Below the pieces are notes generated by a model. The model was not told where the DNA came from, did not search any database, and saw only the letters and a list, made by a program, of their open reading frames with translations. The position numbers and the translations under genes were made by a program. A stretch of 64,000 nt of DNA from Chitinophaga ginsengisegetis (GTDB taxonomy: Bacteria; Bacteroidota; Bacteroidia; Chitinophagales; Chitinophagaceae), in assembly GCF_900168065.1 (NCBI RefSeq), contig NZ_FUZZ01000005.1, forward strand, positions 620,001 through 684,000, in the 5' to 3' direction. The first letter of the stretch is position 1. Each line of letters opens with the position of its first letter. Below are positions 1 through 9,285 of the stretch, one piece after another.

Positions 1-9
1 TTTCAGAGC

Positions 10-1533
10 GTGGTGCTATTCGTCATGATAGTAAGTTTACCTGCTGTTGCGGCCATACCACGCACGTATTACATAGATGCGCTGACCGGTAAAGACACGA
101 ACAACGGACTGTCGGAACAACAACCCTGGCGCAGTTTACAGCAGGTGAACAGCCACGTTTTTGAACCGGGCGATCAGATCCGCTTCCGCGCAGGCCGCAT
201 CTACGAAGGGCAGCTAAAGCCACAGGGAAGCGGCCACGCGCAGCAGCTGATCACCATTGATCAGTATGGCGACGGATACAAACCACGCATCCAGGGCAAT
301 GGTGTAATGCCAGCAACGTTATACCTGCTGAATACTGAAGGTTGGGAGATCCGCAACCTGGATATTTCCAACTATGGCCCGGACGTTAAAGCGCACCGCG
401 CGGGAGTACAGGTACAGTTATCTGACTATGGTATCGCCTCTAACATCTATCTCAGGAATATCGACGTGCATGATGTAAACGGCAGCCTGGTGAAGAATGA
501 TGGCGGCGGCGCAGGGATCATTTTCAGTAACGGCGGCCGGCATACCCGCTCAAAATTCGACAGCATCCTGATTGCAGATTGCACTATCAAACGTTGTCAG
601 CGCAACGGCATTCTCGTTAACGGCAACTGGTCCAGAACAGACTGGTTCCCCAACGAGCATGTAGTGATCCGCGGCAACCTGATAGAAGGTGTACCCGGCG
701 ATGGCATTGTGCCCACCGGCTGCGATGGCGTACTGGTGGAGTACAATATCATGCGGGATTGCCCCCGCTTATTGCCCGATACAGAATCGGCTGCAGGCAT
801 ATGGCCCTGGAGCTGCGATAATGCACTGATTCAATACAATGAAGTAAGCGATCACAAAGCGCCGTGGGACGGACAAGGTTTTGACTCCGACTGGAACTGC
901 AATAACACCGTGATACAATATAATTACAGTCATGATAACGACGGCGGCTTTGTACTGGTATGTAACGACGGAAGCGCTGGTGCTTCACAGAGCTGCGGCA
1001 ATAAAGGAACCATCATCCGTTATAATGTTAGCATGAACGATGGCCTGCGCACTACCGGTAAACATGCCGGCTTCGCGCCGGTTTTTCATATAACCGGCCC
1101 CGTAGTAAATACGCGTATATACAACAACGTTATCTATCTGCCGGAAAGAGACATTAAAATGGACAGCACCCTGGTGGAAATGGGTAACTGGTTTGGTTAT
1201 GCCGATAGCACCTGGTTCGCCAACAACATTTTTTATACCCGCAGCACGGCAGATTACATAATGAATAAAAGCAAACGTAATATCTACAGTAACAATCTCT
1301 ATTTCGGCACACACCTTAACCGGCCGGCCGACAAAACGGCTGTTACAAAAGATCCGCAATTCCAGGCAGCCCCGTTAACCGGCATGCCTGGTATGGAAGC
1401 GCTGAAAGTTTTTCGTTTGCAGCCAGGTTCTCCCGCTTTGAAAATAGGCGCTGCACTACCGGATAAAATAGCAACAGACCTGTATGGGACCCCGTTATCG
1501 TTACCCCCCAATATAGGCGTAGATGGGAAATAA
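10..1533 (+). CDS. Right-handed beta-helix (pectate-lyase-like) secreted protein, probably 5'-partial
   Basis: A secreted protein of the parallel beta-helix type, as found in polysaccharide lyases and epimerases. The N-terminus is hydrophobic (VLFVMIVSLPAVAA), followed by the common entry motif G-x-D-x-N-x-G-L-S-x-x-x-PWRSL around residues 28-45. The middle is rich in N-N and I-x-x-N turns (YNIMRDC, YNEVSDH, YNYSHDN, NNVIYL) typical of stacked coils. The frame stays open to the window edge and the first usable codon at 10 is GTG, so the true start is probably upstream. The GH16-like lipoprotein starts 37 bp downstream in the same direction, suggesting one polysaccharide-degradation unit. The substrate cannot be told from sequence alone. 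Confidence 0.85.
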   Translation: MVLFVMIVSLPAVAAIPRTYYIDALTGKDTNNGLSEQQPWRSLQQVNSHVFEPGDQIRFRAGRIYEGQLKPQGSGHAQQLITIDQYGDGYKPRIQGNGVMPATLYLLNTEGWEIRNLDISNYGPDVKAHRAGVQVQLSDYGIASNIYLRNIDVHDVNGSLVKNDGGGAGIIFSNGGRHTRSKFDSILIADCTIKRCQRNGILVNGNWSRTDWFPNEHVVIRGNLIEGVPGDGIVPTGCDGVLVEYNIMRDCPRLLPDTESAAGIWPWSCDNALIQYNEVSDHKAPWDGQGFDSDWNCNNTVIQYNYSHDNDGGFVLVCNDGSAGASQSCGNKGTIIRYNVSMNDGLRTTGKHAGFAPVFHITGPVVNTRIYNNVIYLPERDIKMDSTLVEMGNWFGYADSTWFANNIFYTRSTADYIMNKSKRNIYSNNLYFGTHLNRPADKTAVTKDPQFQAAPLTGMPGMEALKVFRLQPGSPALKIGAALPDKIATDLYGTPLSLPPNIGVDGK

Positions 1534-1570
1534 GGAAGTATTCTATTATTCACCATAAAAACTCCACTTT

Positions 1571-2413
1571 ATGAAACCAAGTATGAAAATCCTATTGGCG
1601 CTCACCAGTTCCATGATCCTGTCCTGCGGAAAACAGGCGGCCGACAAACTCCAGCCGGTTGAATCAGCCCGTACAAAAACGGAAGCAGCTGCCGCACTCA
1701 CCTGGGAAACCGTGCTGGACAACAGTTCATTTGCCAGTTACAGCGCATTTGAAGCAGCCTGGAACTACCTGTATCCCTGGGGTTCGGATCATAACGGTAC
1801 CGCACGTATGTACGGCAGCACTTCTGATCATAATCACATTTACCTGAACGCAGGAGTCCTTACTATTAAGGCCACACGCATCAACTGGAACGAAGGCAAT
1901 AGCAGCAGCGATCCGTATCTTCCTATTCATTATCACAGCGGTGCTGTACATGCCAAAGCACAGGTACTGATCAACGACCAGTTTCCGGAATGGGAAGTAA
2001 AAGGTGATTTTCAGGCGCCGTCTGTAGCCGGTTCCTGGCCTGCCTTCTGGCTTACCGGCGTTAACAGCTGGCCTCCGGAAAGCGATATCCTGGAGTTCAA
2101 AGGAAACGCTACCAACTGGCAGAATACTTTCAGAACCTGGCAGGATGTGTCCAGTATCTTAACAAATGTTTCATCCCCCGGCAACTGGCACAACTACCGC
2201 GTTTGGATCACTAAAGTAAGCGCTACTGATGTGAACATTCATTATTACATCGACAACGTATGGAAAGGAATGCATGTGGCCAACTTTGTAGACAAGCCTA
2301 TGTATATTATCATCAACATGCAGATGGAAGGCTCCAGCGGCAGCAGTGGTCCCGCCGGAGATACTTATTACAATGCTAAAAATATCTACGTTGGCCGCAA
2401 CCGCGCCTGGTAG
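1571..2413 (+). CDS. GH16-like glycoside hydrolase lipoprotein
   Basis: A 280-residue predicted lipoprotein with a signal peptide ending in the lipobox-like LSCG near residue 19. The fold resembles the GH16 laminarinase/agarase jelly roll: the sequence PAFWLTG is followed by PESDILEF, which carries the E-x-D-x-x-E catalytic signature of GH16 (nucleophile and acid/base glutamates). The aromatic WHNYRVW and MYIIINMQ stretches are also typical of the family. It would cleave beta-linked polysaccharide at the cell surface. The start could be ATG 1571 or ATG 1583; both leave an intact signal peptide. It lies directly after the beta-helix protein and is closed by a hairpin terminator. Confidence 0.8.
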   Translation: MKPSMKILLALTSSMILSCGKQAADKLQPVESARTKTEAAAALTWETVLDNSSFASYSAFEAAWNYLYPWGSDHNGTARMYGSTSDHNHIYLNAGVLTIKATRINWNEGNSSSDPYLPIHYHSGAVHAKAQVLINDQFPEWEVKGDFQAPSVAGSWPAFWLTGVNSWPPESDILEFKGNATNWQNTFRTWQDVSSILTNVSSPGNWHNYRVWITKVSATDVNIHYYIDNVWKGMHVANFVDKPMYIIINMQMEGSSGSSGPAGDTYYNAKNIYVGRNRAW

Positions 2414-2435
2414 CAATAAGTAATATTACTGAAGA

Positions 2436-2468
2436 CCTTGCAGTATCTTATTACTGCAAGGTTTTTTT
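2436..2468 (+). terminator. Intrinsic terminator after the GH16-like gene
   Basis: A perfect 9-bp stem (CCTTGCAGT / ACTGCAAGG) with an 8-base loop is followed by seven T residues. It lies 22 bp after the stop codon of the GH16-like gene. Confidence 0.85.
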
Positions 2469-2674
2469 ATTAAACTATCTCCCAGAATATATACTAATTT
2501 ACGGGAGATGATAACGCTACTGGTATTACAGCCCCATTTGTACCGCCCGCGGTTTATCCTCTTTACCTTCAAATAACCACTGGTCACTTTCTCTCTTGAT
2601 AAAAAGCAGTTATTTTTATACATTGGCGCACCAGCTTCTTTAGCTGGCTAACAACAGATTTCTAATCACCGCTT

Positions 2675-5600
2675 ATGAAGAGATTATTATTCGGATGTGC
2701 AGCCATCCTCATGGCCGCAACTGCCTATGCCCAGGAAAATGCCCTATGGCTCAGGAACCCCGCTATCTCTCCCGATGGTAACACCATTGCCTTCGGTTAT
2801 AAAGGAGATATTTACCGGGTAGATACCAAAGGTGGAGTGGCCGTTCCACTTACCATTCATGAAGCCCACGACATGCTCCCGGTATGGAGTCACGATGGCA
2901 AATACATTGCCTTTGCCAGCGATCGTTATGGCAACTTCGATGTATTTGTGATGCCCGCCGCAGGCGGCGCACCGGTACGCCTCACCAGCAACAGCGCCGG
3001 CGATTTCCCCTACGACTTCACCACCGACAATAAACAGGTGCTGTTCGGAAGTGCACGAAACGCGCCCGCAGCCAGCGTAAGGTTTCCTTACCGCCTCTTC
3101 AGGAACATGTATACCGTTCCGGTAACTGGTGGCCGCGCAACACTGCTCAGCGCTGCAGGAGCCGACGTAGCGCATTATAACAAAGCAGGCAATAAAGTAA
3201 TTTTCCAGGACCGGAAAGGATACGAAGATCCGATGCGTAAACACCACGTGTCCTCTGTTACCCGTGATATCTGGGTAATGGATCTTACAAAAGGCAGCTA
3301 CGAAAAAGTATCAGAATATATTGGGGAAGACAGGGAACCCGTATTCGGTAATGGCAACGATATTTATTATCTCAGCGAAAAAGGCGGTATCTCACAGAAC
3401 CTCTTCAAAGGCGCGCTCACAGATAAAGCCAGTATGCAGCAGCTCACCACCTTTACCAAACACCCGGTGCGCAACCTCTCCAGGGCAGATAACAACACCC
3501 TTTGCTTTACCTATAACGGTGAAATATATACGCTGAAAGAAGGGGAACAACCACGTAAACTGGAAATAAGCATCTTCAACGACGGCAGGGCCAGTACCGT
3601 AAAAAATGTACCCGTGAGTGGCAACACCACCGAATTTGCCATGAGCCCGGATGGGAAGGAAATGGCGTTTGTAGCCAGGGGGGAAGTGTTCGTTACCAGT
3701 GTGGAAGGCAATCTTACCAAACGTATCACCAATACGCCCCAACAGGAAAGAATGGTGCAGTGGTCGCCCGATGGCAAACGCCTCATCTATGCAGCAGAAC
3801 GCAACGGTAACTGGGACATCTACCAGACTACCAAAGTACGCAAAGAAGAGCCCTACTTTTTTGCCGCCACCCTGCTGAAGGAAGAACCGGTGATCGCCAC
3901 ATCAGCAGAAGAATTCCAGCCACTGTTTTCCCCGGATGGAAAAGAAATTGCCTATGTGGAGAACCGTAATATCCTCAAAGTATTTAACATCGCCTCCGGT
4001 AAAAGCCGCACGCTGTTGCCCTCAGGCCGCAACCATTCCTACTCGGATGGCGACTGGAGCTTTGAATGGAGCCCGGACGGCAAATGGATAGCTGCAGATG
4101 ACCAGCAGGGTTATTTCATCACAAAGAATGCTTCACTCATCCCCACCGATGGTAAAGGAACATCCATTTACCCTGTGAACAGCGGCTTTGGCGAAGGCAA
4201 CACCAAATGGGCCGCCAGCGGAAAAATGCTCACCTGGACCAGCAGCCGCGAAGGTCGTAAATCCCTCGCCCAGCAAGGCAGCCGGGAAGTAGATATCTAC
4301 GCCATCTTCTTCGACCAGGAAGCTTACGACAATTATAAGCTGTCGAAAGATGAATTCAATCTCCTGAAAGAAAAAGAAGCAGCCGGTGGCAAAGCAGCGA
4401 AAGACTCTGCGCTGAAAGCCAAAGATTCTGCTGACACAAAAAAAGCATTCCATCCCGATTTCAATAACCTCGAAAACAGGAAAGTAAAACTTACTATCAA
4501 CAGCGCTTCCATCAGCGATTATGTGCTGAGTAAAGATGCCGGTAAGCTATACTACATGGCCGCTTTCGAAAAAGGATACGACCTCTGGGTAACAGAACCA
4601 AGAACCGGCGAAACAAAGATCCTCGCTAAGTTAGGCGGCACACCCGGCGGCATTGAACTAAGCAAAGATGGTAACACTATCTTCGTCAGCAACCGTGGCA
4701 GCGTAGTAAAAGTAGACGCCAACAGCGGCAAGATTACGCCGGTGTCTATCAGCACGGAACTATCGCTCAACCAGGATGAAGAACGTAAATATATTTTCTG
4801 GCACGCATGGAAACAGGTAAAGGAGAAGTTTTATGATCCAACCATCCGTAACATCGACTGGAAAATGTACGGCGATAACTATGCCCGCTTCCTCCCGCAC
4901 ATCAGCAACAACTATGATTTTGAAGAGCTGCTGAGTGAACTGCTCGGAGAACTGAATGGCTCCCATACCGGCGGCCGCTACTCTCCCCAGCTGCTGAATG
5001 GCGACGCTACCGCATCCTTAGGTTTACTGTATGATGAAACCTCTACTGCTGATGGCCTCAAAGTAGACGACATCATCGCCGGTGGCCCCTTTGATAAAGC
5101 CGCCAGCAAACTGAAGAAAGGTAACATCATCGAAAAAATCGATGGCGAAAGCATCACCGCTGCATCCGACTGGGCGTCGTTACTGAACCGCAAGGCCGGA
5201 AACAACATCCTGGTAAGCATCTACAACCCGGATACCAAAGCGCGCTGGGAAGAAACCGTGAAGCCCATATCCGCCGGCGAAGAAACTACGCTCATGTATA
5301 AACGCTGGGTAGAACATACCCGCGAAATGGTAGATAAACTCAGCAACGGTAAAGTAGGCTACGTACATGTACAAGGCATGAACGACGCCAGCTACCGTTC
5401 GGTATACGATGAGGTAATGGGCCGCAACCGCGATAAGAAAGCCCTCATCGTAGATACCCGCTTCAACGGCGGCGGATGGCTGCATGACGACCTGTACAAC
5501 TTCCTCAGTGGTAAAAAGTACCTCGAGTTTGCACCACAGGGCGAAAAGCTCAAAGGCGGTGAACCCACCGGCCAATGGCAGGCGCCGAGCTGCGTACTCA

Positions 5601-5905
5601 TGAGCGAAGGCAACTACAGCGATGCCTTCATCTTCCCATACATTTACAAACAGGGTAACATCGGTAAATTGATCGGTATGCCCGTACCCGGCACCGGTAC
5701 CGCCGTTTGGTGGGAAACACAGATCGATCCAACAATGGTATTCGGTATTCCAATGGTAGGCACTATCGGTAAAGAAGGCCGCCCCACCGAAAACCTCCAG
5801 ATAGAACCGGACATCAGGGTGCCGCTTCGTTATGAAGAGTTCCTGGCGGGTAAGGATGCCCAGCTGGAAGCTGCGGTGAAGGAGATGTTGCAGGAAATTA
5901 AATAA
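2675..5905 (+). CDS. Tricorn-type S41 family protease
   Basis: A 1076-residue secreted or periplasmic protease with signal peptide MKRLLFGCAAILMAATAYAQ. The N-terminal half is a beta-propeller with PD40 repeats (ISPDGNTIAF, SHDGKYIAFAS, WSPDGKRLIYA, FSPDGKEIAYV, WSPDGKWIA). A tricorn C1 region, a PDZ domain (about residues 785-855) and the S41 core follow. By analogy with archaeal tricorn protease, His764 in NGSHTGG and Ser982 in GNYSDAF are the probable catalytic histidine and nucleophile. A lysine/alanine-rich linker (about 565-590) separates the propellers. The length is normal for bacterial tricorn homologues. The likely role is degradation of peptides in the periplasm. It is a single-gene unit with its own terminator. 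Confidence 0.93.
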   Translation: MKRLLFGCAAILMAATAYAQENALWLRNPAISPDGNTIAFGYKGDIYRVDTKGGVAVPLTIHEAHDMLPVWSHDGKYIAFASDRYGNFDVFVMPAAGGAPVRLTSNSAGDFPYDFTTDNKQVLFGSARNAPAASVRFPYRLFRNMYTVPVTGGRATLLSAAGADVAHYNKAGNKVIFQDRKGYEDPMRKHHVSSVTRDIWVMDLTKGSYEKVSEYIGEDREPVFGNGNDIYYLSEKGGISQNLFKGALTDKASMQQLTTFTKHPVRNLSRADNNTLCFTYNGEIYTLKEGEQPRKLEISIFNDGRASTVKNVPVSGNTTEFAMSPDGKEMAFVARGEVFVTSVEGNLTKRITNTPQQERMVQWSPDGKRLIYAAERNGNWDIYQTTKVRKEEPYFFAATLLKEEPVIATSAEEFQPLFSPDGKEIAYVENRNILKVFNIASGKSRTLLPSGRNHSYSDGDWSFEWSPDGKWIAADDQQGYFITKNASLIPTDGKGTSIYPVNSGFGEGNTKWAASGKMLTWTSSREGRKSLAQQGSREVDIYAIFFDQEAYDNYKLSKDEFNLLKEKEAAGGKAAKDSALKAKDSADTKKAFHPDFNNLENRKVKLTINSASISDYVLSKDAGKLYYMAAFEKGYDLWVTEPRTGETKILAKLGGTPGGIELSKDGNTIFVSNRGSVVKVDANSGKITPVSISTELSLNQDEERKYIFWHAWKQVKEKFYDPTIRNIDWKMYGDNYARFLPHISNNYDFEELLSELLGELNGSHTGGRYSPQLLNGDATASLGLLYDETSTADGLKVDDIIAGGPFDKAASKLKKGNIIEKIDGESITAASDWASLLNRKAGNNILVSIYNPDTKARWEETVKPISAGEETTLMYKRWVEHTREMVDKLSNGKVGYVHVQGMNDASYRSVYDEVMGRNRDKKALIVDTRFNGGGWLHDDLYNFLSGKKYLEFAPQGEKLKGGEPTGQWQAPSCVLMSEGNYSDAFIFPYIYKQGNIGKLIGMPVPGTGTAVWWETQIDPTMVFGIPMVGTIGKEGRPTENLQIEPDIRVPLRYEEFLAGKDAQLEAAVKEMLQEIK

Positions 5906-5924
5906 AATGGGTTAATGATAGGAG

Positions 5925-5958
5925 AGCCCCTGTAGTGAATGCTGCAGGGGCTTTTTTT
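5925..5958 (+). terminator. Intrinsic terminator after the tricorn protease gene
   Basis: An 8-bp stem (AGCCCCTG / CAGGGGCT) with a 12-base loop runs into seven T residues, 19 bp after the stop codon. Confidence 0.85.
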
Positions 5959-6172
5959 GTAATAGCTATGGATCATTAAAACCGAACACCCGCGTCCGTA
6001 TCCGTACATAATACTTATAAAGTATCCGCCACAGAAATGCAAACATGGCCACCACAGCGGGGCTAACAGACAGGTAACAAGTGGTATGGTAGTTGTCGCC
6101 CAGGTAAATGCCGGCGCTGACTTTAAAATATCCCGTTTGGCGTAATAGAACTAAACTGTATAAATTAACCTT

Positions 6173-8560
6173 ATGTTCTCGAACTACTTGAAGATCGCTC
6201 TACGTGTTCTTTGGCGCAACAAGATTTATGTGGTCCTCAACGTGGTAGGTTTAGGCTTTGCCATTGCCTGTTGTATCCTGGCGTATCTCAACTATAACTA
6301 CAGGGCTAACTTTGATCAGCATCACGTTCACACTGAACAAATTTACCGGCTGAACAGTGTGCGCCTGGTTGATGGAAGCAGGCAGCCCTGGGCCGTTATA
6401 CCCTTACCTTTAGCCCAGGCCATGCAGAAAGAAGCTGCCGGGGTGGAACAGGTTGCCCGGCTTAGTAGCGCGGCAGTTGTTGTGAAAATTAAGGAGAATA
6501 CTTTCGATGAGCAGATTGACTATGCTGACAAATCACTATTTGATTTCTTTACTTTTCCCCTGAAATCCGGTAACCTGTCAGGCTTTGGTCAACCAGACCA
6601 GGTAATAATCAGCGAAGATTTTGCAGACAAATACTTTCCAAAGCAAATGCCGCTGGGCCAGTCGCTGACGATCATTGGGCCGGAAGGCCGTTCTAAGGTA
6701 TATACGGTTGCTGCTGTAACACAGAAGATCCCGGCAAATTCAAGTATTCAGTTCGATATTATCACCTCATTTGACAATGGATTTGTGAATGGGCACATAG
6801 CCCCTGACGACTGGGCCAACCCGGATCTCATTACAACATTTGTGAAATTAAAAAATGAGCAGGCGGCCCGTTTTGTAGTGGCTAATCTTAATAGCTATGT
6901 AGCGCTTCATAACCGTAATCGTTCCAATTGGCCTATAGAAGGCTTTTCCCTTCAACCTTTCTCTGAGTTGGCAACCACCTCGGATATTGACATGCCGGGA
7001 TACGTATATGGCAACCAGTTAACGGTCAATCCACGTGGTGTTCTCGTTATAGTTCCGGCCATCATGTCGTTGTTTATTTTAATGATCACCTGTTTCAATT
7101 TCACCAATATTTCTATTGCATTTGCCAGTGGCCGGTTAAAAGAGATCGGTATCCGTAAAGTAATGGGAGGTTTCAGGAGCCAGTTAATCCGTCAATTCTT
7201 AACGGAGAATATTGTTCTATGCCTGTTAGCGTCTGTATTGGCGTTGTTGTTTGTTCATTTACTCTTGCCGGCTGTTAGTCAACTTACCAACGTTGAACTT
7301 TCACCTGACTATAGCAGGGACTACGGATTTTGGCTATTCCTGGTATCAATTCCCGCCGTCAGTGCTATTTTCTCTGGTCTGTACCCGGCTATGTACGTTA
7401 GCTCCTTTCAGCCGGTTCAGATTCTCAAAGGCAAAACTTCACTTGCGGCTTCCAACCGTTTTACACGTTTCCTGTTGATCTCACAATTCAGCCTGTCGTG
7501 CTTCGCACTGGTGGTGGGCATTGTGATGTCACAGAACGCCATATTTCAAAAGAAAGTCGATTTTGGCTATGCTGTCAATGAGGTGGCCGTTGTAGAAATC
7601 AGCAATCCCCGGGAGTACGGGGTTTTTACCCAGGCAATTCAGCAGTACCCGGAAATTAAAAGCGTGGCCGGATGTGTACAACAAATTGGTGATGGCACAT
7701 ACACCCAAACGGCAAAAGCCGGAAATGGGCAAGCCCAGGTACAGGTGGCGCAGGTCGGAGGGGAGGCTTATCTTAACACGATGGGAATCCGTTTGCTTCA
7801 GGGGCGTCATTTTTACGATAACGGCGCTGATGCCGATGAATCCATCCTGGTCAATCAAACCTTTCTACAACGATTACAGATAAAGGAGCCGCTTGGTCAT
7901 CGCGTAACCCTGGACAGTATCAATTACACAATTGTCGGAGTTGTGAACGATTACAAGGAATACGGCTTACATGGTCTTGTGCCGCCTTGCGCGTTACGTA
8001 TGGCCAAACCAGCGGACTATAAGTTTGTGGTTGTTCGATCAGATAAAGATAGATTGTCGCAGGTAACTCAGCACTTGCAGGCAGCCTGGCACAAATTGAT
8101 CCCCAATGTACCATACCGTGGATATTTGCAATCAGATTTAATTGAAAAGGAGATCCGGATGACGCAGGCATTCAGGTTGATTGCATTTTTTCTGGCCGTA
8201 GTTACATTGCTTTTATCAGCATCAGGCCTATTTGCACAAATTTCATTGAACATCGACAAGCGAAGTAAAGAAATCGGCATCCGCAAAGTACTGGGTGCAT
8301 CGGTGCTGCAAATTATAGGGTTAGTCAACCGGGAGTTTATACGTATTCTCCTGGTTGCATTTATAGTTGGTTCAGCTTTGGGCTACTTGTTTACGGGCAA
8401 GTTTATTTATGGGATTATCTATCAATATCATGCTGATATTGGACCGGCGCCCTACATCGGTACATTCCTGGTTGTGCTGCTCTGCTGCGGTGTTATTGTT
8501 GGAACAAAGGTATACAGGGCTGCTAATGCAAATCCGATAAAAAGATTGCGTACTGAATAG
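6173..8560 (+). CDS. ABC transporter permease of the MacB/FtsX type
   Basis: A 795-residue inner-membrane protein with two FtsX-like halves. The first TM segment (about residues 18-42) is followed by a MacB-type periplasmic domain. Three TM segments then come at about 290-440 with the family motif LKEIGIRKVMG, a second periplasmic domain follows, and a second three-helix set at about 675-790 carries RSKEIGIRKVLGAS. The duplicated EIGIRKV[ML]G signature is diagnostic. No ATP-binding subunit is adjacent, which is common for these lone permeases in Chitinophagaceae, where a shared ATPase must serve several of them. Substrate unknown; peptides, lipoproteins or antimicrobials are typical for the family. 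Positions 5959-6172 upstream hold no recognised gene. Confidence 0.9.
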   Translation: MFSNYLKIALRVLWRNKIYVVLNVVGLGFAIACCILAYLNYNYRANFDQHHVHTEQIYRLNSVRLVDGSRQPWAVIPLPLAQAMQKEAAGVEQVARLSSAAVVVKIKENTFDEQIDYADKSLFDFFTFPLKSGNLSGFGQPDQVIISEDFADKYFPKQMPLGQSLTIIGPEGRSKVYTVAAVTQKIPANSSIQFDIITSFDNGFVNGHIAPDDWANPDLITTFVKLKNEQAARFVVANLNSYVALHNRNRSNWPIEGFSLQPFSELATTSDIDMPGYVYGNQLTVNPRGVLVIVPAIMSLFILMITCFNFTNISIAFASGRLKEIGIRKVMGGFRSQLIRQFLTENIVLCLLASVLALLFVHLLLPAVSQLTNVELSPDYSRDYGFWLFLVSIPAVSAIFSGLYPAMYVSSFQPVQILKGKTSLAASNRFTRFLLISQFSLSCFALVVGIVMSQNAIFQKKVDFGYAVNEVAVVEISNPREYGVFTQAIQQYPEIKSVAGCVQQIGDGTYTQTAKAGNGQAQVQVAQVGGEAYLNTMGIRLLQGRHFYDNGADADESILVNQTFLQRLQIKEPLGHRVTLDSINYTIVGVVNDYKEYGLHGLVPPCALRMAKPADYKFVVVRSDKDRLSQVTQHLQAAWHKLIPNVPYRGYLQSDLIEKEIRMTQAFRLIAFFLAVVTLLLSASGLFAQISLNIDKRSKEIGIRKVLGASVLQIIGLVNREFIRILLVAFIVGSALGYLFTGKFIYGIIYQYHADIGPAPYIGTFLVVLLCCGVIVGTKVYRAANANPIKRLRTE

Positions 8561-8586
8561 TATGTGTTTTTGAGAGATGAGATTGG

Positions 8587-8619
8587 AATGGAGCGCCAGG
8601 ATAGCGTAGGGGCTCCATT
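8587..8619. terminator. Possible hairpin between the permease and the RloAB cassette
   Basis: An 8-bp perfect inverted repeat (AATGGAGC / GCTCCATT) encloses a 17-base loop between two convergent genes. The T-run after it is short on either strand, so it may be a weak terminator or only a structured spacer. Confidence 0.4.
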
Positions 8620-8649
8620 TCTATTCGATAGCGGGTGCTTTTGATCTTA

Positions 8650-9285
8650 TTAAAAAAGCTGTCCAAGCTCATCTGCTTCAAAAAATAACTGCATTTCCGA
8701 CATTGCCTTATTTGTGCTGTCAGAATTAAAGCATCCCAGTTGTTTCGCATTGTTTATTGCCGTAGCTAATCGGGACTTTAGCTGCAAGTAAATATCATTA
8801 TTCTGTTTGGTATAATACTTTTGTGTCTTTTCATAGTCTTTGAGATGTTTTTTTAATTGCTTTTCAGCGCCTTCGCATGAGCTAAAATATTTTGATGTAC
8901 GCTCAAAATGAAGTAATAGCCAAAATTCAAGACAGGGATTATTAACTATCACCGTTATATTCCTGTATTTTGATTTAATTTCCTTTCGATACGCTAAAAA
9001 TGCCTGAATGGAATTTTTTGCTCCTTTTTTTGCATCTTTAGCTTCACTTACAAGCGTGTCAAAATCAATTATCCAAAACACTTCAGTGTAATCTCCTGAC
9101 AGATTCACCACCATCTCAAATTGTTCTGAAAGCCTTTTCTTTTGAGGGATCTTAGGCTCAATATTAACATTAATGGACCTTTCGTTTCTCTTTAGCATTT
9201 GCAAATACCACACTTCAGTATCTCCATCCACAACAACCGCAAATGTTTTTCTGACTTTTACAGCAGTAGCTCTTTTTTGTCTCAT
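8650..9285 (-). CDS. rloB: RloB-family TOPRIM-like protein (AbiLii-like)
   Basis: A 211-residue protein matching the RloB family. Visible hallmarks are VVVDGDTE with Glu24, the TOPRIM-type D-x-D in WIIDFDT (Asp74, Asp76), and NNPCLEFWLLLHF (residues 115-127), the most characteristic RloB block. In the lactococcal AbiL system a RloB-domain protein partners an AAA ATPase; in the related PARIS system a TOPRIM protein is the toxic effector released by the ATPase sensor. The gene follows the ATPase with an ATGA overlap (start 9285, ATPase stop 9282), so the two are translationally coupled. Base composition is visibly AT-rich compared with the flanks. An effector nuclease role is an inference from related systems. 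Confidence 0.88.
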   Translation of the reverse strand: MRQKRATAVKVRKTFAVVVDGDTEVWYLQMLKRNERSINVNIEPKIPQKKRLSEQFEMVVNLSGDYTEVFWIIDFDTLVSEAKDAKKGAKNSIQAFLAYRKEIKSKYRNITVIVNNPCLEFWLLLHFERTSKYFSSCEGAEKQLKKHLKDYEKTQKYYTKQNNDIYLQLKSRLATAINNAKQLGCFNSDSTNKAMSEMQLFFEADELGQLF